DNA of 64,000 nt from Flavobacteriaceae bacterium Ap0902 (GCA_009835005.1 WTFG01000007.1:62001-126000), one strand, 5' to 3'; positions 45,875-56,405 are shown, counted from the first letter of the stretch. A program made the numbers and translations. The notes: generated by a model from the letters alone, not told the origin.

Positions 45875-47182
45875 ATGCCAAATATAGTAGCACTTGTAGG
45901 AAGACCAAATGTTGGAAAATCCACATTGTTTAATCGAATGATTAAAAAAAGGGCAGCGATAGTGGATAGCGTTGCTGGTGTTACAAGAGATAGACATTAC
46001 GGAAAATCCTATTGGAATGGTAGAGAGTTTACCTTGATAGATACGGGTGGGTATATCCAAGGATCTGATGATAAATTTGAGGAAGAAATCCGTAAGCAAG
46101 TAGAATTAGCCATTGATGAGGCAACGGTCATAATTTTGGTTGTGGACAATCAAGTGGGTATGACAGATATGGATAAGGAGGTTGCTAGACTTTTGCAACG
46201 TACAGATAAACCCGTATTGCTCGCTGTGAATAAGGTAGAGACGAATAAAAACAGATTAGATGCTGTTGAGTTTTATGAATTGGGATATGAGAAATTCTTT
46301 ACAATTTCTGCACAAGATGGTAGTGGAACGGGAGATTTATTAGATGAAGTAGTTAATCATTTTTCTGACGAAATTCATAATGATAAATTAGAGGGACTTC
46401 CTAGAATCACGATTGCTGGTAGACCCAATGCTGGAAAATCTACTTTTACAAATGCGTTATTAGGTGTTGAGAGAAATATAGTAACAGATATTGCAGGGAC
46501 TACACGGGATGCTATTGAAACCGTTTATAACAAATTTGGGCAAGAATTTGTGCTTGTAGATACCGCTGGAATGCGGAAGAAAAGAAATGTAGAGGAGGAT
46601 TTAGAGTTCTACTCTGTGATGCGTGCTGTCCGTGCGATAGAGGATAGCGATGTGGTTATCTTAATGATTGATGCGGAAAGAGGGATAGAGGCGCAGGATA
46701 TGAAAATATTTCATCTAGCACAGAAAAACCGTAAAGGAATTGTGATTGTGGTGAATAAGTGGGATTTAGTGGATAAAAACACTTCTACAGTTAAAGAGTT
46801 TGAAGAAAAAATCAAAAATAAAATATCACCATTTACAGATGTACCCATCGTTTTTATTTCTGCTTTGACCAAACAAAGAATATTCAAAGCGGTTGAAACT
46901 GCTTTAATGGTTAATGATAATAGAAACAAAAAAGTCAAAACTAGCAAGTTGATAGAGGTGATGATTCCCATCATAGAAAAAACGCCTCCTCCAGCGGTAC
47001 GTGGAAAGTATATTAAAATTAAATATGCCACCCAACTACCTACGAGGACTCCACAGTTTGCTTTCTTTGCTAACTTCCCGCAACATGTGAAAGAACCTTA
47101 TAAGAGATTTGTGGAAAATCAGATTAGAAAGGAATTTGATTTCACGGGTGTGCCAATTCAAATCTATTTTAGAAAGAAATAA
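45875..47182 (+). CDS. der: ribosome-assembly GTPase Der (EngA)
   Basis: 435 residues. Two tandem G domains: first GRPNVGKSTLFN with DTGGYI, second GRPNAGKSTFTN with DTAGMRKKRNVEEDLEFYS, and a C-terminal KH-like domain ending FTGVPIQIYFRKK. Needed for 50S maturation. Divergent from the mraZ cluster across a 259-base gap; ends at a very strong hairpin. Confidence 0.97.
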   Translation: MPNIVALVGRPNVGKSTLFNRMIKKRAAIVDSVAGVTRDRHYGKSYWNGREFTLIDTGGYIQGSDDKFEEEIRKQVELAIDEATVIILVVDNQVGMTDMDKEVARLLQRTDKPVLLAVNKVETNKNRLDAVEFYELGYEKFFTISAQDGSGTGDLLDEVVNHFSDEIHNDKLEGLPRITIAGRPNAGKSTFTNALLGVERNIVTDIAGTTRDAIETVYNKFGQEFVLVDTAGMRKKRNVEEDLEFYSVMRAVRAIEDSDVVILMIDAERGIEAQDMKIFHLAQKNRKGIVIVVNKWDLVDKNTSTVKEFEEKIKNKISPFTDVPIVFISALTKQRIFKAVETALMVNDNRNKKVKTSKLIEVMIPIIEKTPPPAVRGKYIKIKYATQLPTRTPQFAFFANFPQHVKEPYKRFVENQIRKEFDFTGVPIQIYFRKK

Positions 47183-47220
47183 ACTTTTTTCAACTTAGAG
47201 TTATAAAGAAAGAATAAGTT

Positions 47221-47266
47221 AAAAGTCAAAAGCCGTATTGGATTTCCAATACGGCTTTTGACTTTT
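47221..47266. terminator. perfect 22-bp bidirectional terminator between der and sppA
   Basis: AAAAGTCAAAAGCCGTATTG and its exact reverse complement extend to a 22-bp stem with a 2-base loop, A-rich left and T-rich right, serving both convergent genes. Confidence 0.9.
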
Positions 47267-47289
47267 AATATTATTTAATGGGATTACGT

Positions 47290-49035
47290 TTAATTCAATT
47301 TGAAATCATAGGGCCATAACACCTGCGCCCCTTTAAGTTTTCTTAAACCTTCTATCTTCAAATAAGTTTCCAAGACAGCTGGGTCTGCAGAATTCAATAT
47401 TTCTTTCTTAACCTGGGCAGAAACATTAAGTTCTTTTAGTAATACTTCTAATTCATCTTCTTTAACAGGGAGAGATTTAATTCTATAATCATCTATATCT
47501 GCTTTTTCTGCTGCGTAGGCGATGGCGTCTTTTAGAGAGCCAATTTCATCTACCAACCCTAATTGCAAAGCTTTTGGTGCTGTGTATACTCTACCTCCTC
47601 CAAGAGAATCTACTTGGGCAACAGTCATATTTCTGTTATTTGCCACGTGGGTGATGAAGGTTTCATATACGCTTTCTGTAGATTTTGTGAGCGTGGTCAT
47701 AGCATCTGGGGATAAGCCTTGAAAAGGGCTATAAAAAAGACTGTTAGCGTTAGATGTCACATAATCATGTGTAATACCTATATTGTTCAATAAGCCCTTT
47801 GCATTAGGGATCATTCCTAAAACACCTATAGAACCAGTAATCGTAGTGGGTTCTGCATAAATGCGATCACTTGCTTGTGCAATATAATAGCCACCAGAAG
47901 CTGCAACCTCACCAAATGAGACAACGATGGGCTTTTTCTCATGTAATTTTTTGAGTTCGAATAAAAGCTCATCAGACGTATTTGCATCACCTCCACCAGA
48001 ATTAACTCTTAATACGACTGCTTTGATATCATCATCTTCTGCTAAGTCGCGAATCACGTCCTTGTACACTTCCGATTGTATTCCATATTGGCTATCTCCT
48101 GGTAAAATCATGCCTTGAGCATAAAGAACAGCAATTTTTTCTCCTGTTATTTTTTTGTCTAAAGTTTTAGCATAGTCATTAAGGCTTATTGTTTTTAAAT
48201 CCTCATCTAGCTCTATACTCAATTTTCTTTTTAAAAAATCATGATATTCACTTTCATGAGCTAAAACATCTACCAATTTGTTTTGTAGTGCACTTTGGGC
48301 AAGAAAGGCCGAAAGGCTATCTGTATTGCTATTGAGTTCTTGTAATGACATACTTCTAGAGATACTCATTTCTGTTGCCAAATTTGTCCAAATGTCAGAG
48401 ATGATTTCTGTTAATTGCTCTCTATTTTCATTAGAAAGATTTTCTCTAATGAAAGGCTCTACGGCAGCCTTGTATTTGCCATGTCTAATCACCTCGAATT
48501 CAACACCATACTTTTCACCCATATTTTTGTAAAAAGTAATCTCAGAGGCTAATCCTTTTAGTTCTATGGTACCCATAGGATTGTGAAAAATAGAATCTGC
48601 CACAGTAGATAAATAATAATCACTTTGTTGAATGCGATTGGTATAAGCGTAAACAAACTTGCCCGATTCTTTAAATTTTTTAATCTCTTCTCTCAACAAT
48701 GTAATTTGAGAAATTTCATCTGGTATAGAAATATCTAATTCCAAACTTATTCCTTTGATATTGTCATCATCTTTTGCTTTTTCAATGGCATTCAGTAGAT
48801 TGAGCAGCGTAGGGTTTTCTGTATTTCCTATTTCAAAAATAGAATTACGCTGTTCTGTTAAATTTTCTATCATTGGTTGATCCATCTCTATAAGCAAGAC
48901 AGAGTTTTTGTCTATATCCACTTCTTTCTCTTGCCCGAATGCTGCGATGATAAGTGAGAAAAACATAAAACATAGGAACATAAATATTCCAATTCCGATT
49001 ACAACGGCGAGTACTCGCCCCAAAAAAGTCTTCAT
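47290..49035 (-). CDS. sppA: signal peptide peptidase SppA, 67K type
   Basis: 581 residues. One N-terminal membrane helix, then two tandem S49 domains. The catalytic Lys is in HGKYKAAVEPFIRENLS (N-terminal domain) and the Ser in AASGGYYIAQASDRI (C-terminal domain), giving the cross-domain Ser-Lys dyad of SppA. Degrades leftover signal peptides in the membrane. Divergent from folK. Confidence 0.95.
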   Translation of the reverse strand: MKTFLGRVLAVVIGIGIFMFLCFMFFSLIIAAFGQEKEVDIDKNSVLLIEMDQPMIENLTEQRNSIFEIGNTENPTLLNLLNAIEKAKDDDNIKGISLELDISIPDEISQITLLREEIKKFKESGKFVYAYTNRIQQSDYYLSTVADSIFHNPMGTIELKGLASEITFYKNMGEKYGVEFEVIRHGKYKAAVEPFIRENLSNENREQLTEIISDIWTNLATEMSISRSMSLQELNSNTDSLSAFLAQSALQNKLVDVLAHESEYHDFLKRKLSIELDEDLKTISLNDYAKTLDKKITGEKIAVLYAQGMILPGDSQYGIQSEVYKDVIRDLAEDDDIKAVVLRVNSGGGDANTSDELLFELKKLHEKKPIVVSFGEVAASGGYYIAQASDRIYAEPTTITGSIGVLGMIPNAKGLLNNIGITHDYVTSNANSLFYSPFQGLSPDAMTTLTKSTESVYETFITHVANNRNMTVAQVDSLGGGRVYTAPKALQLGLVDEIGSLKDAIAYAAEKADIDDYRIKSLPVKEDELEVLLKELNVSAQVKKEILNSADPAVLETYLKIEGLRKLKGAQVLWPYDFKLN

Positions 49036-49066
49036 TAATTTTTATTTAATTAAATTTACAGTCTAT

Positions 49067-49498
49067 ATGACGCAATATAAGACCATTTTGTTACTAGGAA
49101 CAGACCTTGGGGATAAAAAAAATAATTTAATTCAGGCTAAGTCGTATATTAATAGATATATAGGGCAGGTGATAAAAGAGACTAAAATCATAGAGACCGA
49201 GCCCATTGGCTTCACTTCTGATACAACCTTCTTAAATCAAGTTGTTGAGGTAGAAACATCATTCTCACCCTTTTTACTGTTAAAGGCTGTAAAAAGAATC
49301 GAAAATGAGATGGGTAGAGTATATCATGAGCCTAAGCAAGGTGAGGCATATACCTCCAGAATTATTGATATAGATATTTTATTTTATGAAAATTTGAAAG
49401 TAAATTCTAGCAAACTAACCATTCCTCATAATCAGATTAAAACCAGAGCTTTCGTTACAGAATTAATGAATGATGAGGTGTTTACATCTAAGATATAG
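49067..49498 (+). CDS. folK: 2-amino-4-hydroxy-6-hydroxymethyldihydropteridine pyrophosphokinase
   Basis: 143 residues from the ATG giving MTQYKTILLLGTDLGDKKNN; longer upstream readings would run through the start of sppA. Signature NQVVEVETSF, LLKAVKRIENEMGR and SRIIDIDILFY with the metal-binding DIDILFY. Transfers pyrophosphate to hydroxymethyl-dihydropterin in folate synthesis. Confidence 0.95.
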   Translation: MTQYKTILLLGTDLGDKKNNLIQAKSYINRYIGQVIKETKIIETEPIGFTSDTTFLNQVVEVETSFSPFLLLKAVKRIENEMGRVYHEPKQGEAYTSRIIDIDILFYENLKVNSSKLTIPHNQIKTRAFVTELMNDEVFTSKI

Positions 49499-49539
49499 TA
49501 ATTTTTAATTTAAATAAAATAAAATCTTTGTTAATTCCT

Positions 49540-49569
49540 TTGTTATTGAGAAATGTAATACTAAATTTG
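49540..49569 (+). promoter_or_regulatory. complete Bacteroidota-type promoter for the OmpA-family gene
   Basis: TTG at 49540-49542 and TAAATTTG at 49562-49569 are separated by 19 bases, matching the TTG-N19-TAnnTTTG consensus, 32 bases before the ATG. Confidence 0.7.
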
Positions 49570-49601
49570 CAACAATAAACTAATGATTAAAAACAAAACT
49601 T

Positions 49602-51026
49602 ATGAAGCAACTAAAATTATTTACATTGCTTGGGCTTTTTTCCTGCATTACTGCGGTTAACGCACAAGAGGAAGAAACCATAGTGGTGGTAACAGACGAC
49701 GTAGAGGCTGTTGAGGAAGTTAGTTATGATGAAAATCTGTATTACGGAATGAATCAAAACTATGTAGATTTTACAACCGATCAGAAGAAATTTAATGATT
49801 GGAGTTTAGCTGTGTATGGAGGGTTGAGCCTTGTACAAGGTTCCGATTTGAACACTTGGGTTGATGGAATGGATAATTTGTATAGTTATGATATCCAAGG
49901 GGTTTTAACGAAGCAAATTTCTCATGCTTTCGGTTTAGGGGCTCAATTCAACTGGGGTAGAACAGAGCAGCAGGCTACTAATTACCGTGGATATACAGAT
50001 TACTGGATGTGGTCTTTGATTGGAGACATTAACTTTAGTAATTTGCTAAGAAGAGTAGATAATAAATCTAGATATGCTTGGGCACTCCATGGTTATGGAG
50101 GTATTGGTACTTTACAATATGAAGCATACAGAAGAGATACTAGAACGAATGAAGGATTTAGAAAGATATCTGACGTTGGTGGATTTGGTTCAGTATACAT
50201 TAATGGTGGTGCTGGTTTAAGATATAAAATTAACCAAGATTTGGATATTGAAGCAAAAGGTATGTATTATTTTACAGGAGATGAAGAATTCGATGGTTCT
50301 GGACCTTCTGGTACTGTAGCAGATTTAGAAGAAGGTAAAGATGACGGTTTATTCACATTCTCTTTGGGTCTTGTATGGAAAATTGGTAAGCATCATGAAC
50401 ATTTAGCTTGGGCTGATCCTTTAGCTGATATTTATCCAATTCCAGAGCAAAAATTAACTGTTTGTGCTCAAGGTGATAATGATGATGATGGTGTTTGTGA
50501 TGATTGGGATAGAGAATTAGATACGCCACTCGGTGCAAGAGTTGATGGTGCGGGTAGAGCATTAGATACAGATCTTGATGGTGTTATTGATTTACATGAT
50601 AAGTGTGTAACAGTTCCTGGACCTGCAGATAATGATGGTTGTCCATTAGAAAGTGAGGCAGAGCAAATGTTAAATCTTGCTATTTCTAACTTAGAGTTCT
50701 CTTTAGATTCTGATGTTATTTCTCCATCTTACTATCCATTATTAGATCAAGCGGCAAATTACTTGAAACATTTCAGTAATCACAACTTTGATTTAGTGGG
50801 TCACACCGACGCAAGAGCTTCTCAGGCTTATAATTTAGATTTATCTAGAAGAAGAGCAGAGGCTGTTAAATCTTATTTGGTAGAGAAACATGGTATTCCT
50901 TCTTCTCAACTGAATGTTGTAGCTATGGGTAAAGATGAATTGAGATTCCCAGAGTGTGTGCCTGCGACTAAGTGTCCAGAGTGGAAGAACCATGCTAACA
51001 GAAGAGTAGTATTTGTTCAGAAATAA
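49602..51026 (+). CDS. OmpA-family outer membrane protein with TSP3 repeats
   Basis: 474 residues. Signal peptide ending near TAVNAQEEET; an N-terminal eight-stranded-type barrel (about 60-275); calcium-binding type 3 repeat region DNDDDGVCDDWDRELDTP and DTDLDGVIDLHDKC (about 292-330); C-terminal OmpA peptidoglycan-binding domain with VGHTDARASQAYNLDLSRRR. Links outer membrane to cell wall. Strong promoter suggests an abundant protein. Confidence 0.93.
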   Translation: MKQLKLFTLLGLFSCITAVNAQEEETIVVVTDDVEAVEEVSYDENLYYGMNQNYVDFTTDQKKFNDWSLAVYGGLSLVQGSDLNTWVDGMDNLYSYDIQGVLTKQISHAFGLGAQFNWGRTEQQATNYRGYTDYWMWSLIGDINFSNLLRRVDNKSRYAWALHGYGGIGTLQYEAYRRDTRTNEGFRKISDVGGFGSVYINGGAGLRYKINQDLDIEAKGMYYFTGDEEFDGSGPSGTVADLEEGKDDGLFTFSLGLVWKIGKHHEHLAWADPLADIYPIPEQKLTVCAQGDNDDDGVCDDWDRELDTPLGARVDGAGRALDTDLDGVIDLHDKCVTVPGPADNDGCPLESEAEQMLNLAISNLEFSLDSDVISPSYYPLLDQAANYLKHFSNHNFDLVGHTDARASQAYNLDLSRRRAEAVKSYLVEKHGIPSSQLNVVAMGKDELRFPECVPATKCPEWKNHANRRVVFVQK

Positions 51027-51053
51027 GAATAAATAATTGATATAATAAATTGG

Positions 51054-51081
51054 AAGACCAGGCTTAGCTTGGTCTTTTTTT
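51054..51081 (+). terminator. terminator of the OmpA-family gene
   Basis: AAGACCAGGC and GCTTGGTCTT pair (one G-T) around TTA, followed by a T-run. Confidence 0.8.
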
Positions 51082-51529
51082 GTTCTATACTTTTTTAGAA
51101 TCTATTGCGATTTTATAGTTGTGATAGTCTTAATGTTGGTATAATCTAATGTATGTAACGTCTAAGGATATAGTGATTTCATATCTTCGGGAGTATTTGA
51201 TTGTCTATGAATGCTAACTTAAAGCAATAAATACCCAGTAAAATATGGTGTCAATACGTTTCCATATGCTCACTTATTTTGTTCAACTCAGTGCTTCTTA
51301 GGCATATATTTTATTGAATATGATACAGATGATATAATTGTTGGGATTAGGTTAATATTACCCTAGGTATAATGATTACATCCAGCAGAATAATATATTA
51401 GATAGAAGGAATTACCGCTTCTCGTATAGATTTCCGTGTCTTTATTTTTAATTGAATAGCAACAATATGACTAATCCTATTCCAATGCTATTATGTAATC
51501 CTTCTTAGAATTAAGTTAAGCATAAAATA
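51082..51529. other. intergenic region with no recognisable gene
   Basis: Stops are frequent in every frame on both strands and no hairpin, promoter or repeat stands out. It may be decayed coding sequence, but I recognise nothing in it. Confidence 0.5.
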
Positions 51530-51530
51530 G

Positions 51531-51566
51531 AAAGAGCCACCTTGGTTTTAGGGTGGCTCTTTATTA
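51531..51566 (-). terminator. terminator of the barrel/TPR operon
   Basis: AAAGAGCCACC and GGTGGCTCTTT form a perfect 11-bp stem with a 10-base loop and flanking A/T runs. Confidence 0.8.
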
Positions 51567-51606
51567 TTTTAAGGATTGAGGTTGATATTGACAATTAGTT
51601 TTTAAT

Positions 51607-53376
51607 TTAAAACTTAAACATAACACCTCCAATACCTGTTGTGCCTTGCACTTCATAGTCTAAATATCTTTCGTAATTTTTATTAAGGACATTTCTGATT
51701 TCTAAAAATGCCCCCCATCGCTCTAAGAACATGTACGTAGCGCTTAGATTTAAATCTATATAAGAATTCAAACTATATGCTGGTAATTGGGCTGGATCTG
51801 TAATATGAGGATAGATAGTATACAAATTCAGTTCGGTTCCTTTTCTAGAACCTATGAAGAATAAATCACCGCCTAGAACTAATTTCTCATTTAATAATTT
51901 ATAATTGGCGTCGATTGAGGTCTTAATAGATGGCTTATCCCAGGCCTCTTCTAAATTATCTAACTTATAAGATTGTAAAGTTAAACTCGTTCCAAGGTTT
52001 AAGTTAGAAATACCCGTATAGTTTAATCTACCCTGTATCGTAGATTTTTCACCATTATCATAAATCGTACTGAAAGAATTTCTCAGAGCATAAGAGACTC
52101 CTAATATATTGTATCTAGCAAAGAAAGGTATATTCTCTAAATCCTGAAATTTAGCACTAGCATCATATTTAAAGTTCTGTCCGATATCTCCTCTAAATCC
52201 AGCATAAAATTCTAATTTATTTTTGGTTGGTATTAATTCTTGTGATGACAGCAAAAAAGGATTGTCATTATAAAGTGTCTCATATCTATTATGAACAATA
52301 CCACCAGCGACACCGCCATAAATACCAAATTCTGGTATGGCATTGTATGAGAAGTCAACAGCAGGGAAGAAATGAACTTTATCCATGTCTGGATACGCTG
52401 TAAGTATATCTGGATGAGAAGTGTTTAAATATTGAATGTTTGCGCCAAGATTTATTTGAAAAGCATCATTGTTCATGGTTATTTGCGGTGAAATACCTGC
52501 GTTGAAAACACGATACTCCTCATTATATAAAGCCTCGAATTTAGAGTTCGCCAAATTCAAATTTATATTTGCTTTGGCACCTAATTGCAAATCATTCATA
52601 ACGCCAGTATCATAAAGTTCTAAATTCTTTAAAGTAGAAAATAAATCAAAACTAGACTCAGAGGCATCATGTTTGTCACTAAAGTAACCTGCTTTCAATT
52701 GCACATTTTCTAGAAATAAATGATCAAAGGTTTCATATTTACCAGCGACATAAATGTTATTATACGTCTGTGCTACATCTGTGCCCTCTTCTATTAATTC
52801 TCGTACATTTCTATCTATGCCATAATAATTTAATTGATGGGTGCCTCCTCCTAATCTAAAATCTGCTCTGGCATCATCAAAATTCAGTTTTAAGAAACCT
52901 TCTGCGTTTAATTTGAGTTCATCGCTATCGGTTACCGTATTTCTAACGTCTGCAGATGATGAATAATAATTTAAAGAAGCACCTGCTTTTTTGCCCTCAT
53001 CTATCTCAAACGCTGCATAGCCATCTGCTAAAAAGGAATATCTGTTTCCAAAACCACCACGCACATAATTGTTATAAGGATTAATTTTACGCACGGGTAA
53101 TTCATCTGCGGTGATAGTAGAAGTTTCAAAGTCAGACTCTGCCTCTACGTCTTTTAAACCATAAGTCACAGGCAATTTTTCTTTTTTACTGTCTGTGATT
53201 TCTGGCGTTTGTTTAATTTTTTCTGCAGCCTCTACTTTGGGTTCATATACTCTTTCTACTACTACAGATTCGTCTTTAATGTCTGTATTTCTGCCCACCG
53301 TGGTTTCTCCTTGCTGGATTTGTGCCATGGCGATTCCACCGAATAGGATTGCTATATTTAAAAAATATTGTTTCAT
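51607..53376 (-). CDS. outer membrane beta-barrel protein, TonB-receptor-like without a plug
   Basis: 589 residues. Signal peptide ending near GIAMAQIQQ; about 80 residues of charged periplasmic segment; then alternating beta-strands to the C-terminal Phe (GIGGVMFKF), with NVLNKNYERYLDYEVQGT near the end as in TonB-dependent receptors. No carboxypeptidase-like or plug domain and no TonB box seen. Follows the large TPR gene by 41 bases, so the two probably form a cell-envelope module. Ligand unknown. Confidence 0.8.
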   Translation of the reverse strand: MKQYFLNIAILFGGIAMAQIQQGETTVGRNTDIKDESVVVERVYEPKVEAAEKIKQTPEITDSKKEKLPVTYGLKDVEAESDFETSTITADELPVRKINPYNNYVRGGFGNRYSFLADGYAAFEIDEGKKAGASLNYYSSSADVRNTVTDSDELKLNAEGFLKLNFDDARADFRLGGGTHQLNYYGIDRNVRELIEEGTDVAQTYNNIYVAGKYETFDHLFLENVQLKAGYFSDKHDASESSFDLFSTLKNLELYDTGVMNDLQLGAKANINLNLANSKFEALYNEEYRVFNAGISPQITMNNDAFQINLGANIQYLNTSHPDILTAYPDMDKVHFFPAVDFSYNAIPEFGIYGGVAGGIVHNRYETLYNDNPFLLSSQELIPTKNKLEFYAGFRGDIGQNFKYDASAKFQDLENIPFFARYNILGVSYALRNSFSTIYDNGEKSTIQGRLNYTGISNLNLGTSLTLQSYKLDNLEEAWDKPSIKTSIDANYKLLNEKLVLGGDLFFIGSRKGTELNLYTIYPHITDPAQLPAYSLNSYIDLNLSATYMFLERWGAFLEIRNVLNKNYERYLDYEVQGTTGIGGVMFKF

Positions 53377-53417
53377 TGAATATGGGATTTAATCCTGATT
53401 TCTAATCTGGTTTAATT

Positions 53418-56390
53418 TTATTTAGACAGTATTTCTGATTTTAATTTCTTGGCTTCATTCACAACCTCTGGGAAATCTTGGTAATTATTTATCACAGCAT
53501 CTAGCGTGGTATTGGCTTGGTATAAATCTCCCAGTTTATAATAGTTATGAGCCATAATCACAAGCGCTTTACTTCCCCAATATTGCTGTTCTGCATAATT
53601 AGAGGCTAATTGGAATACGGTATCATTAGAAGCCTTAAAATTCTTTTCTTTATTTAAGAAAAACGCTTTGTAATATAAAGCCTCTGCCTTGATAGCATTA
53701 GAGCCAGAATTCTCTAGTTTCTCAAACGCCACTCTCGCTTGATCTAATTGATTAGAGGCGTATAAACTTCTTGCTTTGGTAAGTTCTGCCTCTTGAATTA
53801 CAGTTGGCTCATTTTTGGCATTAGATAAAACGTTTTCTGCCATATTCACAGCTTTATTATGCTGGTTTCTTTTGCTATAAAGTCTCATCAGATGAACCTC
53901 TGTAAATGTCTTATAAGAAGCATTATTAGTTACTTGATTTAAGTTCTCTAGTGTTAATAATGCTTCTGTTTCTCTATTTTGATTAATGTATAATTGTGAC
54001 AGTCTTAATAAAGCATCTTCTTGATATTCATTTTTAGAAAGCGCCGCTTTGGTCAAAGGTTCTTCTGCCTTATCATAATCACCTAATTGATAGTAACTTT
54101 CTCCTAATCTATAGTTGGTAGCAGCGGAATAGGTAGAAGTTGGGTACTTCTGATTGAATGAATTAAATAAATTTATTGCTTTCGTATAATCTTTCTCATC
54201 AAAAGCTTCATTGGCAGATGCATAAGCCAAAAGTTCTAATTCAGCTTGATCTACTTGATAATAACCAAGAGAATTCGCCCAACTTTCAAACGCATTGACA
54301 TTGTTATTTTCTAAATAAATTCGCTTCACATTATCAATAGCATCCCGTGCGAGTTGCGTGTTGGGATAACCCTCTGCGGCACTTTTGTAGGCGACTAATG
54401 CGTTTTCCGTATTACTTTGGTTGTTATAAATGACACCTTTCTGCATATTGGCTCTTGCTGCCATTTCAGAATTTCCATTTTTAATTAAATCATTTAAATT
54501 CTTTAAGGCTTGTTGTGTGCCGCCATTTTGTGTATAAGCCAATGCCAACTCGAATTTAGCCATATGATAATAACTAGAAGTTGGATAGTCTCTAAGAAAA
54601 TTTTCTAAAGATTGAATTTTATCTTCTTGCTTTCCTAAAATACCTAACGCCACGGCACTGTTATAAGCAGCCTCGTCAGAAACGGTGGGTTCCTGCGCAG
54701 CCAAATCACGATAAATTGTCAAGGCTTTTTGCGTCTGTTGTGCTCCAATATAAGCGTCTGCTAGGCGCAATCTGGCATCTGCTTTAAAGTTTCCTGGAGG
54801 ATTAGACGCTAAATAAGTTTCAAAGTTTTGAATAGCCTGCGTGTATTGTCTCAATTTTAAATGCGTGTAGCCTAATTGATATTTAACCTCTTTTTTCTCT
54901 GGAAGGTTGAGCCTTGATTGATCAAATTGATTAAAATATTGTAATGCTTCTTGGTATTTGTTTTGTCTATAATTACTTTCTCCCAGCCAGAAGATAGATC
55001 TAGTCTTAATCTCTTCACTATTCCCTGTTTTAGAAGCAAGCGAAAAATAATCTGCAGCCTGATTGATGTCACCATCCTTTACAAGGTTTACACCGTATAA
55101 AAATGCAGCCTCTTGCTCTGCATTGGATTGAATTTGGTTTTTTGGATTAATTGCAGCCAGCACTTCTAGCGCATTTTTATAATTCCCAGAAGAGATATAA
55201 GCATCTATTAAATAATTGTTAATCTCTGCCAGATATTTAGAATTTGGGAATACTTGCTCAAAGCTTTGTAAAACTTGTGGGGCTCCCAAAAAGGGGTTTC
55301 CAATCTCATAACTCAATTTCGCATAATTATAAAAAGCATCTTCTTGAATGGTTGTGTCAAAAGACATTTCAGACGCAGACTTATAGGCTGTTAAAGCCTG
55401 CTGCTTTTGGTTGGTTTGTAGGTACGCATTTCCTAATTGATAATATGCCGTTTGTGCAAGTGCATTCTCTTCTTCTATAATTTTATTTAAAAGAGAAATC
55501 GCAGTTTCAAATTCACCTTTTTGATAATGAGCATACCCTAATTGATAATAATCTGCATTGGATTTTTTTCCTTGGTAATTTTCTAAATAAGGAATCGCCT
55601 CGTCATATTTCCTTCGTTGAAAATAACTTTCACCTACAATTTTAGAAACCTCTGATTGAATAAAAGGGTCATTATTACTCTCTAATAATTGTCTACCATC
55701 TGCAATTACCTTGTCATACTCCTTATTGTTAAATTCAATCTGAACGACATAAGGTAAAACCCTTGGCTCATATTCAGGATTTCGCACTTTTAAGGTGTCA
55801 AAATAGTTGAATGCTTTTTCAAAATTTTTTCGTGCATAATAGATATGTCCAGTATAGTAGGCTGCTGCATCTTGGTATTGTTCTGATTGTACCAATGGTT
55901 CCAGATATCTAAGGGCTTCGTCTGTTTTGTCATTCATAAACGCAGCATAGCCCAATTTAAACTGATATTCATTGCGTTTGCGTTCTGGCAAATCATATAA
56001 GTCGCCTTTGCTCAAATATTCATAGGCTTTTTTATAGGCTCCATTTGTTAAGTAGAAACTCCCTAATTCCCAATGTGCATTTTGCATATAAATACTGCGT
56101 GGATATTTCTTCTCAAAAGCAAGGAAACGCTCTTCTGCCCCTTGCTCGTTATTAACTAAATTCACCAAGGATGCATAGAATTCCGCCTCTTCACGCGTGT
56201 TGGGCGAAACATCTTTTCTGTCTAGAACTTTTTCAAATTTATCTTGAGAAGCCTTATATACCTCTGTTAGATAGAGATATTTGGCTTGTTTAAATTCCTT
56301 TAAATGATCAAAATTTATTTGTGATGACTGTGCCCATGTTATAGAAGATGCCACAGTGAATAGACCTAATACCAATGTTTTTTTTCGCAT
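53418..56390 (-). CDS. giant tetratricopeptide-repeat protein, exported
   Basis: About 990 residues from the ATG giving MRKKTLVLGLFTVASSITWAQ, a signal peptide; a TTG six codons upstream lies in the -7 element and is rejected. Nearly the whole mature protein is TPR-like helical hairpins (for example AAYYTGHIYYARKNFEKAF, YQLGYAHYQKGEFETAI, TNYRLGESYYQLGDYDKAE), over 20 units. Likely a periplasmic scaffold. Operonic with the barrel gene downstream. Function unknown. Confidence 0.88.
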   Translation of the reverse strand: MRKKTLVLGLFTVASSITWAQSSQINFDHLKEFKQAKYLYLTEVYKASQDKFEKVLDRKDVSPNTREEAEFYASLVNLVNNEQGAEERFLAFEKKYPRSIYMQNAHWELGSFYLTNGAYKKAYEYLSKGDLYDLPERKRNEYQFKLGYAAFMNDKTDEALRYLEPLVQSEQYQDAAAYYTGHIYYARKNFEKAFNYFDTLKVRNPEYEPRVLPYVVQIEFNNKEYDKVIADGRQLLESNNDPFIQSEVSKIVGESYFQRRKYDEAIPYLENYQGKKSNADYYQLGYAHYQKGEFETAISLLNKIIEEENALAQTAYYQLGNAYLQTNQKQQALTAYKSASEMSFDTTIQEDAFYNYAKLSYEIGNPFLGAPQVLQSFEQVFPNSKYLAEINNYLIDAYISSGNYKNALEVLAAINPKNQIQSNAEQEAAFLYGVNLVKDGDINQAADYFSLASKTGNSEEIKTRSIFWLGESNYRQNKYQEALQYFNQFDQSRLNLPEKKEVKYQLGYTHLKLRQYTQAIQNFETYLASNPPGNFKADARLRLADAYIGAQQTQKALTIYRDLAAQEPTVSDEAAYNSAVALGILGKQEDKIQSLENFLRDYPTSSYYHMAKFELALAYTQNGGTQQALKNLNDLIKNGNSEMAARANMQKGVIYNNQSNTENALVAYKSAAEGYPNTQLARDAIDNVKRIYLENNNVNAFESWANSLGYYQVDQAELELLAYASANEAFDEKDYTKAINLFNSFNQKYPTSTYSAATNYRLGESYYQLGDYDKAEEPLTKAALSKNEYQEDALLRLSQLYINQNRETEALLTLENLNQVTNNASYKTFTEVHLMRLYSKRNQHNKAVNMAENVLSNAKNEPTVIQEAELTKARSLYASNQLDQARVAFEKLENSGSNAIKAEALYYKAFFLNKEKNFKASNDTVFQLASNYAEQQYWGSKALVIMAHNYYKLGDLYQANTTLDAVINNYQDFPEVVNEAKKLKSEILSK

Positions 56391-56405
56391 AGAAAAAGTT
56401 TGAAT

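Noticed and set aside
45668-46099. 143-codon minus-strand frame between mraZ and der
   Set aside because: It overlaps the first 225 bases of der antisense and the MraZ boxes; composition is not that of a real protein.
48908-49066. Upstream extension of folK
   Set aside because: It is antisense to the start of sppA and adds 53 residues absent from FolK proteins; the ATG at 49067 gives the normal length.
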